Positions 6,648-16,536 of a DNA stretch of 64,000 nt are shown here, one piece after another (the stretch's first letter is position 1; every line of letters begins with the position of its first letter). Location of the stretch: NCBI RefSeq assembly GCF_019900845.1, contig NZ_CP074570.1, forward strand, positions 434,001-498,000. Reading direction: 5' to 3'. The notes below the pieces were generated by a model, which saw only the letters and a program-made list of their open reading frames with translations, was not told the origin of the DNA and did no database searches. Origin of the DNA: Paraneptunicella aestuarii (GTDB lineage: Bacteria; Pseudomonadota; Gammaproteobacteria; Enterobacterales; Alteromonadaceae). Position numbers and translations under genes: made by a program.

Positions 6648-8561
6648 ATGGAATATAGAAAAGAGATCGATGGGCTAAGGGCGGTTGCGGTACTACCTGT
6701 TGTCTTTTTTCATGCTGGTGTGGGAGGCTTTAGTGGTGGTTATGTTGGCGTTGATATATTTTTCGTCATTAGTGGCTATTTGATAACCTCCCTGATCTTA
6801 AGCGAGTCATCTCGAGGGACATTTCGATTCTCAGAGTTCTATGAACGTCGGGTTCGCAGAATATTACCTGCCCTTTTTTTCGTTATATCTGCTTGTATTC
6901 CGCTTAGCTTCATATTGATGACTCCCGCTCAGTTGGAAAGTTTTTCAAGGAGCATTGTTTCATCTGTCTTTTTCTCCTCTAACTTCCATTTTTTTATCGA
7001 GGATGGATATTTTGCGAGCGCATCGGAAACAAAGCCTCTTTTGCATACATGGAGTTTATCCATTGAGGAACAGTTCTATATTCTGTTTCCTGCAGCGTTA
7101 CTGATGTTAATCTCATTCTCAGGTAAAGCGCTCCCCTGGATAATTGCTTTCGTTGCCTTTTTAAGCCTTATATTTGCTCAATGGAGTGGCAATTTAATTG
7201 GTGAGCCACCCTTTATAGAGAATAACCTTCGATGGTTTGATCAGTCTTTTTTAGCGTCGTATTACATGCCTTTTGGGCGAGCGTGGGAATTACTATCTGG
7301 AGCGTTACTGGCAATCTATTTATCACGTTCCAGAGAATATTCCAAACCAGTACAGAACGTGGGTTCTTTATTGGGATTCTCATTACTATGTTGTTCTATT
7401 TTCCTGTTTGATAAGAACACACCTTTTCCCAGTTTTTACACATTGATTCCTGTTATTGGAACCATGCTGATTATTTGGTTTGCTAGACCTGATACCTTCA
7501 TTGGCAAAATGCTATCGAGCAAGTTATTTGTGGGCGTTGGATTGATTTCATATAGCTTGTATTTGTGGCATCAACCTATTCTGGCGTATGTCAGGCTGAT
7601 TTCTCCAGACTGGTTGGAATCCCATGCCACCTATACCGTATTGGCCTCATGCTTGTTGATTAGTTTTGTTAGTTGGAAATATGTAGAGGCTCCTTTTAGA
7701 GATAGAAAACGAGTTTCAAAGAGAGTATTGATACTTGGGTTGTCCTCTATCACCGCTGTCAATATCACTTATGCAACGATGGCTATCACTAGTGAGGGGT
7801 TTATCAGCCGATATCCTTTAGAAGATCAAAAGTTGCTGGCAATGAATGAGAAGGAAATGGCCTCTTATACTCCCAAGTATTTCAAAGAGTATAGATTGCA
7901 AGACTTTGACGAGGGCAAGTACAAACTGTTTTTGATCGGGGATAGTTTTGCCATGGACTTTCTTAATATGGGTATGGAAAGCGGTCATTTTTCTAATGTC
8001 TCAATTTCTACACACCATATTGAGCGCCAATGTGGAATAGTGTTTTCTGAGAAAGCTATTGCTGAAAATGTTGCTGCAGACGACAAAGTCTATTGCGATA
8101 GGAGAGGACGTTTTGAAGCATCAACAGTGAAGTTGTTACTCAATCAGGCTGATATGGTTATTCTTGCATCTCGATGGAGTGACTGGGTATCCGATAATCT
8201 GGAAGATACGCTGGAAAACCTGAAACTGCTTGGAGCTAAAAAGGTGGTTATTTTGGGAAGTAAAAACTTTGGTAAGTTTGATGTGAGAACATTTTTGGAT
8301 ACTTCTTTGGATTACAAAATTAACTTTAAAAATACTACTGATAGTAGAGAAGTTAGTATTATTAAATCGATGGCAACGGAACTTCGTGATGATGAGTTTG
8401 TTGATGTTCAAATGATGATTTGTGGTTCATATTTGAAATGTCCGCTGTTCACCACTGAGGGAGAGCTGGTGACATTGGATGGAAGCCATCTCACTCAACA
8501 AGGAGCCCGATATTTTGGCAATGCTGTTTTTGAGTCAGAGCTTTTAAAGCCGTTGAATTAA
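6648..8561 (+). CDS. Membrane O-acyltransferase with SGNH domain (OafA/OatA-like)
   Basis: A 637-residue protein. The N-terminal acyltransferase-3 domain (about residues 1-345, about ten membrane segments) opens with the family signature EIDGLRAVAVLPVVFFHAGV and contains FYERRVRRILPALF and LHTWSLSIEEQFYILFP. The C-terminal periplasmic SGNH domain (about 400-637) has the nucleophile block LFLIGDSFA and the DGSHLT Asp-His block. Such enzymes move acetyl groups onto surface polysaccharides. The ATG at 6648 is chosen because the family starts at MEYRKEIDGLRA. A second copy closes the same cluster at 17633, so at least two acylation events may occur on the glycan. Confidence 0.85.
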   Translation: MEYRKEIDGLRAVAVLPVVFFHAGVGGFSGGYVGVDIFFVISGYLITSLILSESSRGTFRFSEFYERRVRRILPALFFVISACIPLSFILMTPAQLESFSRSIVSSVFFSSNFHFFIEDGYFASASETKPLLHTWSLSIEEQFYILFPAALLMLISFSGKALPWIIAFVAFLSLIFAQWSGNLIGEPPFIENNLRWFDQSFLASYYMPFGRAWELLSGALLAIYLSRSREYSKPVQNVGSLLGFSLLCCSIFLFDKNTPFPSFYTLIPVIGTMLIIWFARPDTFIGKMLSSKLFVGVGLISYSLYLWHQPILAYVRLISPDWLESHATYTVLASCLLISFVSWKYVEAPFRDRKRVSKRVLILGLSSITAVNITYATMAITSEGFISRYPLEDQKLLAMNEKEMASYTPKYFKEYRLQDFDEGKYKLFLIGDSFAMDFLNMGMESGHFSNVSISTHHIERQCGIVFSEKAIAENVAADDKVYCDRRGRFEASTVKLLLNQADMVILASRWSDWVSDNLEDTLENLKLLGAKKVVILGSKNFGKFDVRTFLDTSLDYKINFKNTTDSREVSIIKSMATELRDDEFVDVQMMICGSYLKCPLFTTEGELVTLDGSHLTQQGARYFGNAVFESELLKPLN

Positions 8562-8634
8562 AAAGGTTATTCTTGCTGAGTATGGCAGGGTATGTGTTGA
8601 ATTTGAAATTGCCCCTAATTTAAGAGCAACCAGT

Positions 8635-9621
8635 ATGAATCTACAGAAAATAAATAAGCTGTTAAAAGACCCGATTGGGATTGGCTTATATTTTCTGTTT
8701 GAGAAATGGCGTACTCAAGATGGTCGAAGAGTGCTAAGCACTAACCTGTACAAGAAGCTAGCCAAGCGCATAAACCGTAGAAAATATTTCCGATTCCAAC
8801 CCGCTCGGGACCGGTTTTTAAAACAGTTTCTCGAACAACATCCAACCGAATATCCCAACAATTTCATGCAAGATGGATGGACGCTCTTTGAGCAGGATTA
8901 CTTTCCCCATACTGCTGACGTGGTTCGATTGGGAAAGGAAATGTTTGAAGCTCGTGGCGCTGATGTCAGCAGAAAGGTCATGCCCTATTCCATCGCTCAC
9001 TTTGATGAACTGTTGAACATTGACGCTTTTTATCAATTCGCCTTTTCTGAAAAAATGATTGCCCATGCGGCTAAATATATTGGTGAGTATCCGGTATTGG
9101 TGAGCATTGAATTATTACGAAGTGATCCAAAACCAGAACAAGCCTGGATTGAAAGCCAACAACTTCACCTTGATGTGATTGATTCAAAAGTATTTCGGGT
9201 TGTTGTTCTGGTCAGTGATGTGGATGAACAAAATGGCCCCTTCACTTTTTATCCTGCTTCGGTGTCAGACAAAATTAAACGGGATAAAAAGATCAAATAT
9301 GGTTCACCTCTTTCAAGCATGAATATAGAGGATGCCAGAATGGGGGATTATGCTAATGAAGATATTGTTGAAATTAGCGGGCAAGCCGGGAAGGTTCTCA
9401 CGGTCGACACCTGCAACTGTTTTCATTATGGTTCGCGAGCCAAGTCCCGTTCTCGTTGTGTGCTGATGCTAAGTTACGCTTCTCCTGCTTTGGAGAATTT
9501 ACGCGGTAGTATGAAGTTGGATTTGATCCCGGATATTCGTGCTTCTGATCCTGAATTTGTGAAGCTGGTTAAGGATAAGGAATATATGCCAACCGAAGCC
9601 CCTTCGATATTGCAGGATTAA
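8635..9621 (+). CDS. Phytanoyl-CoA dioxygenase-like Fe(II)/2-oxoglutarate oxygenase
   Basis: A 328-residue protein. A double-stranded beta-helix oxygenase core is suggested by QQLHLD (His178 and Asp180, the first two iron ligands), VVLVSDVDEQNGPFTFYPAS, and the distal CFHYGSRAKSRSR (His265 as third iron ligand, an Arg nearby as 2-oxoglutarate anchor). These spacings fit the PhyH family. It sits between an O-acyltransferase and the flippase, so it may hydroxylate a sugar or linker of the glycan. No substrate can be inferred, and the first 75 residues match nothing I recognise. Confidence 0.65.
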   Translation: MNLQKINKLLKDPIGIGLYFLFEKWRTQDGRRVLSTNLYKKLAKRINRRKYFRFQPARDRFLKQFLEQHPTEYPNNFMQDGWTLFEQDYFPHTADVVRLGKEMFEARGADVSRKVMPYSIAHFDELLNIDAFYQFAFSEKMIAHAAKYIGEYPVLVSIELLRSDPKPEQAWIESQQLHLDVIDSKVFRVVVLVSDVDEQNGPFTFYPASVSDKIKRDKKIKYGSPLSSMNIEDARMGDYANEDIVEISGQAGKVLTVDTCNCFHYGSRAKSRSRCVLMLSYASPALENLRGSMKLDLIPDIRASDPEFVKLVKDKEYMPTEAPSILQD

Positions 9622-9668
9622 AGCCATGGTGAGCCAAATAATATGTTCTTAGCCGATACAAGTAGAAT

Positions 9669-10997
9669 ATGACAGCTTCTTTACCCAAAAGAATTTTCAA
9701 CAATATCAATTGGATATTGGTTGAAAAAGTCAGTAAAGCTGGCTTGACTGCTTTAACCAGTATACTCGTCGCACGGTATTTGGGTGCTGATGGCTTAGGT
9801 GCGATTTCTATTGCTTTGACCCTTTACTCCATTTTTGCAGTATTTGGTACGTTAGGATTGGAACGTTTTCTGCTGAAAGAGCTGGAAACGCAAGATTGCG
9901 TACCGGAGAAACTCATAGGCGGCTCTCTTCTATTAAGGCTTTTCGGTGCCTTTCTAGCCTCTGCGTTAATGAATTTTGTAGTGCCATTTGCTTATCCTGA
10001 CAATAGCCAATTGCAGTTGATGGTGTTTGTTTTGTCATTTGCCTTTTTCATCGCAGTTGGCAACGTTTTCGAAGTATTTTATCGACACCAACTACGTTCA
10101 AAATATGTCACAGTTGTTCGGGTCTTGGGATTGTTCGCTTCGGCATTTTCCAAGTTGTTGATTATCTGGCTTGGATTAGATGTCGTCTGGTTCACATTGC
10201 CGGTATTACTTGAGACTGCGGTTGTCAGTATCAGCTTTATGTTTCTGCGTTATCGGGATCCTGAATTAGCGCTGGACAAGTTACAGTTTCAACTTACTGA
10301 ATCCAAGAGAATCTTAAATGCTTCCTGGCCGTTATTTTTTAGTGGTTTGGTGGGAACATTATATTTTCAATTGGACAAAGTCGTTATTTATCAATATCTG
10401 GATGAAGCCTCTTTGGGGCGCTATACCTTGTTGTTTCAGTTGGTTTCTATTCTGACGTTTTTGATTCATTCCATTAATCTGTCTGTTACGCCTATGCTCA
10501 ATAAACTGTATTTTGAGTCTGTGGAGCGTTTTTGGCAGAGATATCGGGAGGTCACTGCACTGAAAAGTATATTGGCTTTGCTGGTGGGAATTGGGTTAGT
10601 TGGGCTTGGTAACATAGTGATCCCTTTTCTTGTGGGAGACGAGTTCATTTATTCAACGAGTTTGTTTTTGATATTTGCTTGTTACTTTGTGTTTGTCAGC
10701 ATCGGCTCGTTGCAGGCTGAATATTGTGTGTTGATAGGTGTGGTTAAGCCTTTGTTTTATCTTCGTGTTATTACTTTAAGTGTGAATCTGGTTCTAAATA
10801 TCATACTGATACCAATTTGGGGATTGGAGGGAGCGGCTTTTGCATCTGTGGCGAGTTACTTTTTAAATCAATTCATTCTACCTTGCCTGATTAGAGAAAT
10901 GAGGCCGATGATAAGGCACAATATTGCTGCGTTGAATTTACTTATAGACGGCAAGTTTTACCGTGACATCTATGTAAAAAGTAGAATGTTGGTTTAG
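9669..10997 (+). CDS. Polysaccharide flippase (Wzx/MATE-like)
   Basis: A 442-residue polytopic protein with 12 or more hydrophobic segments. It has the typical N-terminal helix with NNINWILVEKVSKAGLTALT and the GADGLGAISIALTLYSIF motif of the MVF/MATE polysaccharide transporter group. It should flip lipid-linked glycan repeat units across the inner membrane. Family sequences diverge strongly, so specificity cannot be read. It is the only exporter seen in the cluster. No Wzy polymerase or chain-length regulator was found in the window. Confidence 0.8.
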   Translation: MTASLPKRIFNNINWILVEKVSKAGLTALTSILVARYLGADGLGAISIALTLYSIFAVFGTLGLERFLLKELETQDCVPEKLIGGSLLLRLFGAFLASALMNFVVPFAYPDNSQLQLMVFVLSFAFFIAVGNVFEVFYRHQLRSKYVTVVRVLGLFASAFSKLLIIWLGLDVVWFTLPVLLETAVVSISFMFLRYRDPELALDKLQFQLTESKRILNASWPLFFSGLVGTLYFQLDKVVIYQYLDEASLGRYTLLFQLVSILTFLIHSINLSVTPMLNKLYFESVERFWQRYREVTALKSILALLVGIGLVGLGNIVIPFLVGDEFIYSTSLFLIFACYFVFVSIGSLQAEYCVLIGVVKPLFYLRVITLSVNLVLNIILIPIWGLEGAAFASVASYFLNQFILPCLIREMRPMIRHNIAALNLLIDGKFYRDIYVKSRMLV

Positions 10998-11028
10998 TCA
11001 AAATTTATTATTGTTATTCATTGAAGCG

Positions 11029-11859
11029 ATGCACACTCGATATATTTTTCTTCATCAAGTCAAAACCGCAGGCAAAACCTTAGAGAAGTTTTTGCTCAGA
11101 AAATATGGAGAAGCATTTTGTAAAACCACGCTGGTTTTTCAAGAAGAGTCTTTAGGTAATATTTACGATATTTTGCGCTCAAAAGATCATGACAAGATCG
11201 CTACTGTTAATCAGGCAAAACTGGTAACAGGACATTATCCATATGGGATTCACTCTATGCTGGAAGGGGAGTCTCGATACTTCACTTTACTGCGAGACCC
11301 GGTGGATCGAATACGTTCCTACTATGTTTATTCGCTTCATAATGAAGGCTCAAAAATTGGTTTATATCTGAAACAGAACAAGATTAGCCTGGAACAGTTT
11401 GTTCAATTAGAGAGGAAGGATATTGAAAAGTCAGGTGTTCACGAATTGAATTACGTACTGGAAGATGGGCAAGCAAAAATCATCGCTGGTGACGATATTT
11501 TAATTGGCGATAATTATGGTCAAGAGTTGAGAAGTAAAGCTGAGGATAATATTGCCAGAGACTTTGATTTTGTTGGTGTAACTGAGCTTTTCGATGAATC
11601 ATTTATTGAAATATGTAAATTATTGGGTTTCGGTGCTTTTAATTTATACATTACTCACAATAAAGCCGTTACCAGTGTTGATGTTTCTGATAACGTTAGA
11701 CGAATCGTTTTAGAGAGAAATCAGATTGATCAGCAAATGCATCGTCAACGTCTTGATGCAATGCGAGCGAATTCGGGTACTTTTATGGATAAGCTTGCTC
11801 AAAGCTATCTAAAGTGCGGTACTTCGTTAGTCGATTTTTACGTGAAAATGAGAACGTGA
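11029..11859 (+). CDS. Sulfotransferase-like protein
   Basis: About 276 residues. YIFLHQVKTAGKTLEKFLL near the N-terminus resembles the 5'-phosphosulfate loop (PAPS-binding P-loop) of sulfotransferases, and YFTLLRDPVDRIRSYYVYSL is the 3'-phosphate-binding RDPxxRxxSxY motif. The ATG at 11029 is preferred over a TTG at 11011 because the P-loop follows at the usual distance. It probably adds sulfate to a sugar of the surface glycan, given the flippase and glycosyltransferases around it. No PAPS synthesis genes are in the window. Confidence 0.7.
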   Translation: MHTRYIFLHQVKTAGKTLEKFLLRKYGEAFCKTTLVFQEESLGNIYDILRSKDHDKIATVNQAKLVTGHYPYGIHSMLEGESRYFTLLRDPVDRIRSYYVYSLHNEGSKIGLYLKQNKISLEQFVQLERKDIEKSGVHELNYVLEDGQAKIIAGDDILIGDNYGQELRSKAEDNIARDFDFVGVTELFDESFIEICKLLGFGAFNLYITHNKAVTSVDVSDNVRRIVLERNQIDQQMHRQRLDAMRANSGTFMDKLAQSYLKCGTSLVDFYVKMRT

Positions 11860-11871
11860 CAGTTAGCTTAT

Positions 11872-13458
11872 ATGTCCCTCAATAATATGAATAATAAAAG
11901 ACTATTGGTTTGCAGCTATCAACCCTATTCCGTTCTTACCGTTCAAAAATTCACGCAAGAATTGAATTGGCAACCTGCTGTCTGGTTTGTTGCGGATGAA
12001 AACCGTGAGTTGGTCAAACAGCACTATCCAAACGCCTTGCAATATGATTATTTTGATGTGGTTAAAGGGATCCTGCCTAAAGGCGTGTTGCTATCAGATA
12101 TTACTCCTCCTTCCCCTGACGAGCTTGAAAGGCTCGCCAAATATGAACACAACTTTCTCTATATGTTGCAGCGCAATGACTCGAATGATTCCGCTTTTGA
12201 GTATAAAGAACGTTTGGCTTTTTATTACCATATTTTGGGACTTTGGAAGCACATCATTCGAAAGTATGAAATTGATTTGATCTGGTTTGAGGAGGAACCT
12301 CACCAAGCTGCCGATTATGGCCTTTATCTGGTCGCCAAATTGCTTGGTATTCAGACCATTATGACCACACGCACCATCTCGGAGCTGGGTATTTTGCCTT
12401 ATCACGACTTTGAAGACGGTTTTCCTGAGTTAAATCAGCGTTATGCCGAGTTGGCTGAGCGTTTTTATTCTTCAGAGGAGAAAATAGAGATTTCCCAGCA
12501 GATTGAAGCCTATTTTCAGAAATTGAATGCAGATTATCAGACGATCCTTAAAGAGCATCTTTGGGATCAGGTAGACGAATACAACAAGTTAGCATCGAAG
12601 AAAAAGTTTAATCTACCTTCTTTGAAGACTATTAAGAAAACATGGGCAACAGCATGGAATGTGGCTGCGCGCTTTATCAAAAACACAGCGATTCGTTCAG
12701 ATCAGTACAAAGCCGGACATACCATGATGAGTTCCCACTATTCTTATCGGGAATACATCATTAATAAGCTCAAGGCAATCCATACAAAACGCAAGATTAA
12801 ACAGGTTTATGAGCGCTTTGCGGTGACAGATATGAATACTTTACCCAAAGGGAAAAAGTTCATTTATGTTGCGTTGCAATACCAGCCGGAAAAGTCCACT
12901 TGCCCGCTTGCGGGGCGTTTTGTTGATCAGCGTTATTTGGTTAAGTGGTTGGTTTCTCAATTAGATGACTCCTGGCATATTTTGGTGAAAGAGCATCCTA
13001 GCCAGTTTATTAGCAGCTACACTCGCTTTGGCGAATGTTTTCGTGACGAGCGTTATTATCAAGAGCTGAATGATATTCCCAATGTGTCGTTAATGGGATT
13101 ATCTCTGGATTCATTTAAGCTTATGTCTTCTTGCGAAGCGGTTGCCTCTGCTGGCGGAACTGTTTGTTGGGAAGCGGTTGCCAGAGGTATTCCGGCATTG
13201 AGCTTTGCTATTTCATGGTTTCGTCCATGCCATGGTGTCTTTTACATTGCAGAGCAAAATCACCTAAAAGATGCGGTACAAAGTATTGAGGATGGTTTTA
13301 AACCAGAACCTTATTTGGTGAAAGCCTACGCTCAGTTGATCAAGGATTATGATTTTTATGCCGCTATTGGCGGCGCTTCCAGCTTGAATTATAAAAATAT
13401 AGATGAAGAGTTAAATGCCCAAGCTCATTTCCAGGCAATTAAACACCTTATTGCATAA
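11872..13458 (+). CDS. Capsule-type glycosyltransferase-like protein
   Basis: A 528-residue soluble protein. The C-terminal half carries KFIYVALQYQPEKSTCPLAG, WHILVKEHPSQF and a GT-B-like donor-site block SCEAVASAGGTVCWEAVARGIPALSF, the layout seen in capsule polysaccharide biosynthesis/export proteins and KDO-type transferases (PF05159-like). The N-terminal half is less typical. It overlaps the next gene by 44 bases, implying coupled expression. A role in adding a sugar to the cluster's glycan is inferred. Assignment to a numbered GT family would need a profile search. Confidence 0.6.
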   Translation: MSLNNMNNKRLLVCSYQPYSVLTVQKFTQELNWQPAVWFVADENRELVKQHYPNALQYDYFDVVKGILPKGVLLSDITPPSPDELERLAKYEHNFLYMLQRNDSNDSAFEYKERLAFYYHILGLWKHIIRKYEIDLIWFEEEPHQAADYGLYLVAKLLGIQTIMTTRTISELGILPYHDFEDGFPELNQRYAELAERFYSSEEKIEISQQIEAYFQKLNADYQTILKEHLWDQVDEYNKLASKKKFNLPSLKTIKKTWATAWNVAARFIKNTAIRSDQYKAGHTMMSSHYSYREYIINKLKAIHTKRKIKQVYERFAVTDMNTLPKGKKFIYVALQYQPEKSTCPLAGRFVDQRYLVKWLVSQLDDSWHILVKEHPSQFISSYTRFGECFRDERYYQELNDIPNVSLMGLSLDSFKLMSSCEAVASAGGTVCWEAVARGIPALSFAISWFRPCHGVFYIAEQNHLKDAVQSIEDGFKPEPYLVKAYAQLIKDYDFYAAIGGASSLNYKNIDEELNAQAHFQAIKHLIA

Positions 13459-14296
13459 GCTGTTGGCGCAGTCGATTGCGTTTAATTTGCTGCATATGTT
13501 GTATCACTACGTGAAAATTAAGGTATGGGGACGGCAGTCTATCGAGCCTGTTGGTAAATTCACTCAGTCTGGCCATAAACGGAAATTGGCCATTATCGGG
13601 TGTGGGCCAAGTGTTAATGATTTAGATGATGATTTTTTTGAGCAGCTTGGCGATTATGATGTTGCGGCATTTAGCTACGCAGCTTTGTTGCCTGTGAATA
13701 TTGAGTTTTATTTTTACGAGTTGCCCAGAGGTACGTTATTAAGGCAACACCAACAGTTTTTATATCCCGAGCTTGTAAAAAAACAGGAAAAGGGAATGCT
13801 GCGGCATTTCATATTGAAAAACACTAATGCAAAAGGCAAGCAACTGCTTGAACCGTTTTCTGAATTGAAATTATCAATCACGTTTCCAATACACTTGAGA
13901 TCAACCCGAAAGTTAGCGCAGTTGCTGGATATTCTGGATTTCTTTAAATTGACATCGAGATATTTTTTTCAGCCAAGAGCCTCTTTGTTTTCTATCTGTC
14001 ATTGGGCGGATGCCATGGGATATGAGGAAATCTTGCTGGTGGGCATTGATTTGAATTCATCGAAATATTTCTATGAAGAAAACAGTAAATGGCTAACGGT
14101 TAAAATTCCCAATCCTTTTTCTGATGAAGAATTATCTTCCGGAGTCCATCCTGTTAACGATGAAAAAATAGGCATCAAGCTTACCGATGCCATGTTGGTG
14201 TTAAGCAAAAGATTAAAGGCCAAGGTCTATTTGACGAATCCAGAGTCTGCACTTGCTTCAATGTTTGAATGTAAAAACGAAAATAGAAAAGCCTGA
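13415..14296 (+). CDS. Putative glycosyltransferase, GT42 or DUF115-like
   Basis: A 293-residue protein with an early Rossmann-like motif KLAIIGCGPSVNDLDDDFFE (residues about 56-75) and a later block CHWADAMGYEEILLVGIDLN. Both blocks occur in the same order in GT42 sialyltransferases (NGPS, then GYKEI...GID) and in DUF115/Maf-type nonulosonate transferases. In a cluster that makes a CMP-nonulosonate, a transferase for that sugar is expected, and this is the best candidate. The ATG at 13415 has GAAGAG upstream but lies inside the previous gene. An in-frame ATG at 13496 would remove the overlap. Confidence 0.5.
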   Translation: MPKLISRQLNTLLHKLLAQSIAFNLLHMLYHYVKIKVWGRQSIEPVGKFTQSGHKRKLAIIGCGPSVNDLDDDFFEQLGDYDVAAFSYAALLPVNIEFYFYELPRGTLLRQHQQFLYPELVKKQEKGMLRHFILKNTNAKGKQLLEPFSELKLSITFPIHLRSTRKLAQLLDILDFFKLTSRYFFQPRASLFSICHWADAMGYEEILLVGIDLNSSKYFYEENSKWLTVKIPNPFSDEELSSGVHPVNDEKIGIKLTDAMLVLSKRLKAKVYLTNPESALASMFECKNENRKA

Positions 14297-14340
14297 TATC
14301 TGAGCATTTAATCTTGATAGTTTTATTAAATGAGGAATGA

Positions 14341-15318
14341 ATGAAGAAAGTATTAGTCACCGGGGGCGCAGGCTATATCGGAAGTGTGTTGGTCAGATTG
14401 TTGCTGGCTCAGGATTATTCTGTGGTGGTGGTTGATAATTTGAGTTTTGGTGGTGAAAGCATCGTTGAGCTGTTGAATGATCCTCGCTTTACTTTCATTA
14501 AAGGCGATATTCGTGATGCTGCACTCATGGAAGAGGTATTAACAGGTATTGATTATGTCGCGCATTTAGCGGCGATAGTGGGCGATCCTGCTTGTGCGAA
14601 AGAACCAGAACTGACCAAATCCATCAATTTAGACGGCGCTAAACAGTTGTATGACATTGCGCAGAAAGTGGGAGTGAAACGGTTTATTTTTGCTTCCACA
14701 TGCAGCAATTACGGCAAGATGGATGACGAAGCGGGTTATGTGAATGAAGAATCTCCGCTAGCTCCCGTGTCTTTATATGCTGAAACGAAGGTGGCGTTTG
14801 AACAATTTCTCCTGTCTCAAAAGGGATCTGGAACAGCCTGTATTCCCACCTGCTTACGTTTCTCTACAGTGTATGGTTTATCTCCACGCCTGCGTTTCGA
14901 TTTAACCGTTAATGAATTCGCCAAAGAACTGGCTTTGGGCAGAGAGTTGGTGATCTTTGGCGAGCAATTCTGGCGTCCATACTGTCATGTCGTGGATTTG
15001 TCTCGCTCCGTTATTGAAGTGTTCAATGCGGAACAGGATAAAGTGGCGTTTGAAGTGTTTAATGTTGGCAATACCGAAGAAAACTATCAGAAGAAGATGA
15101 TAGTCGATGAGATCTTGAAGTTTTTGCCCGACGCTAAAATCAAATACGTGCAAAGGCAGGAAGACCCTCGTGATTATCGAGTTAATTGCGACAAAATTGC
15201 TAATGTTCTGAATTTCAAAATAACCAAGACGGTGCCAGATGGTATCGAACAAATTCTGCAAGTGGTTAAAGATGGCTTTATCGTTAACCCGGACGATGGA
15301 CGTTATAAAAACATATAA
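14341..15318 (+). CDS. NAD-dependent epimerase/dehydratase (extended SDR)
   Basis: A 325-residue extended short-chain dehydrogenase with the nucleotide-binding GGAGYIG at 8-14, DNLSFGG after strand two, and the catalytic Tyr146-x3-Lys150 pair (SLYAETK) preceded by FASTCSNYG. This subgroup includes sugar-nucleotide 4-epimerases and related oxidoreductases. The exact reaction is not readable. It does not look like LegB/PseB dehydratases. A GAGGA ribosome site lies five bases before the start. Its place before the 2-epimerase and synthase suggests it modifies the nonulosonate precursor or another sugar of the same glycan. Confidence 0.75.
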   Translation: MKKVLVTGGAGYIGSVLVRLLLAQDYSVVVVDNLSFGGESIVELLNDPRFTFIKGDIRDAALMEEVLTGIDYVAHLAAIVGDPACAKEPELTKSINLDGAKQLYDIAQKVGVKRFIFASTCSNYGKMDDEAGYVNEESPLAPVSLYAETKVAFEQFLLSQKGSGTACIPTCLRFSTVYGLSPRLRFDLTVNEFAKELALGRELVIFGEQFWRPYCHVVDLSRSVIEVFNAEQDKVAFEVFNVGNTEENYQKKMIVDEILKFLPDAKIKYVQRQEDPRDYRVNCDKIANVLNFKITKTVPDGIEQILQVVKDGFIVNPDDGRYKNI

Positions 15319-15350
15319 CCTGAATTCAGGTTCAATCAGGCGTATAAAAT

Positions 15351-16505
15351 ATGAAAGTGTGTGTCGTCACGGGTACGCGAGCTGAATATGGCCTGTTTTA
15401 CTGGCTGCTTAAAGCATTGGATGCCGATCCATTCTTTGAGTTAAAGCTTATTGTGACGGGCATGCACTTGTCCCCCGAGTTTGGCTCCACTTATAGAGAG
15501 ATCGAAGCTGATGGCTTCATTATTCACGACAAAGTAGACATTCATCTATCAGGAGATTCTCCTGTCGATGTCTCAAAGTCTACTGGTTTAGCCTTGGCAG
15601 GAATCGCTGAAAGTTTCAGAAACTTGCAACCCGACCTGGTGATTTTATTAGGTGATCGGTTTGAAGCGTTAGGAGCCGCACAAGCCGCCATGTTTGCCAA
15701 TATTCCCATTGCACATTTACACGGTGGAGAGGCGACTTTTGGCGCTATGGACGAGTCGATCCGACACGCTATTTCCAAGTTGTCGCATATTCATTTTCCT
15801 GCGACAGAGACTTACCGAAAGCGTTTAATTCAAATGGGAGAGCTGCCAGAAAACGTACATCATGTCGGAGCGTTAGGCGTTGAGTCTGCGACGAAAACTG
15901 AACGAATGAGCTTGAGTGAATTGGAGGCGTCTATTCAGTTTGATTTAGGCGAGCGCTTTTTTCTGGTGACTTATCACCCAGTGACGTTAGATGCAAAAGG
16001 GCAGCAAGAGGGAATGGAGTCTTTGTTGAATGCTCTGGATTGCTTTCCTGATGTGAAGGTGTTGCTAACTTTTCCCAATGCCGACACTTATGGTCGTCAG
16101 TTGATTAATAAGGTGAAGGAGTATGCGCAGAACAATCCGGAGCGAGTTTACTTGACCGAGTCCCTTGGGCGAGTTCGGTATTTAAGCGCGTTGGCTCATT
16201 GCGGTTGCGTGATTGGTAATTCATCCAGCGGCATTATTGAAGCGCCATCATTTAAGGTGGCGACGGTTAATATTGGCTCTCGCCAACAGGGGCGGGTATG
16301 TGCGAATTCAGTGCTTCACTGTGATAATACGCAGCACGATATTGAAAGTGCGATTAAAGAAGCTATGAAGTTAAGGGCCTCGGGCGAACTTTCGTCACTT
16401 CAAAACCCTTATGATGGTGGCAGCAGTAGCGAGAAAATTGTGTCGGTGCTTAAGTCTGTTTCATTGTCGAGTTTAACGAAAAAATATTTTTATGATTTGC
16501 CTTAA
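15351..16505 (+). CDS. legG: Hydrolysing UDP-GlcNAc-type 2-epimerase (NeuC/LegG)
   Basis: A 384-residue GT-B-fold epimerase. The start VVTGTRAEYGLFYWLLKAL, HLHGGEATFGAMDESIRHAI, and IGNSSSGIIEAPSFKVATVNIGSRQQGR are characteristic of the hydrolysing branch (NeuC for sialic acid, LegG for legionaminic acid). It releases the nucleotide and yields ManNAc or its 2,4-diacetamido-6-deoxy analogue, the substrate of the synthase encoded next. The choice between NeuC and LegG rests on the PtmE-like gene in the cluster and is provisional. Confidence 0.8.
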   Translation: MKVCVVTGTRAEYGLFYWLLKALDADPFFELKLIVTGMHLSPEFGSTYREIEADGFIIHDKVDIHLSGDSPVDVSKSTGLALAGIAESFRNLQPDLVILLGDRFEALGAAQAAMFANIPIAHLHGGEATFGAMDESIRHAISKLSHIHFPATETYRKRLIQMGELPENVHHVGALGVESATKTERMSLSELEASIQFDLGERFFLVTYHPVTLDAKGQQEGMESLLNALDCFPDVKVLLTFPNADTYGRQLINKVKEYAQNNPERVYLTESLGRVRYLSALAHCGCVIGNSSSGIIEAPSFKVATVNIGSRQQGRVCANSVLHCDNTQHDIESAIKEAMKLRASGELSSLQNPYDGGSSSEKIVSVLKSVSLSSLTKKYFYDLP

Positions 16506-16536
16506 GCATTAATCAGGACTTGGAAGGTTTAAAAGA

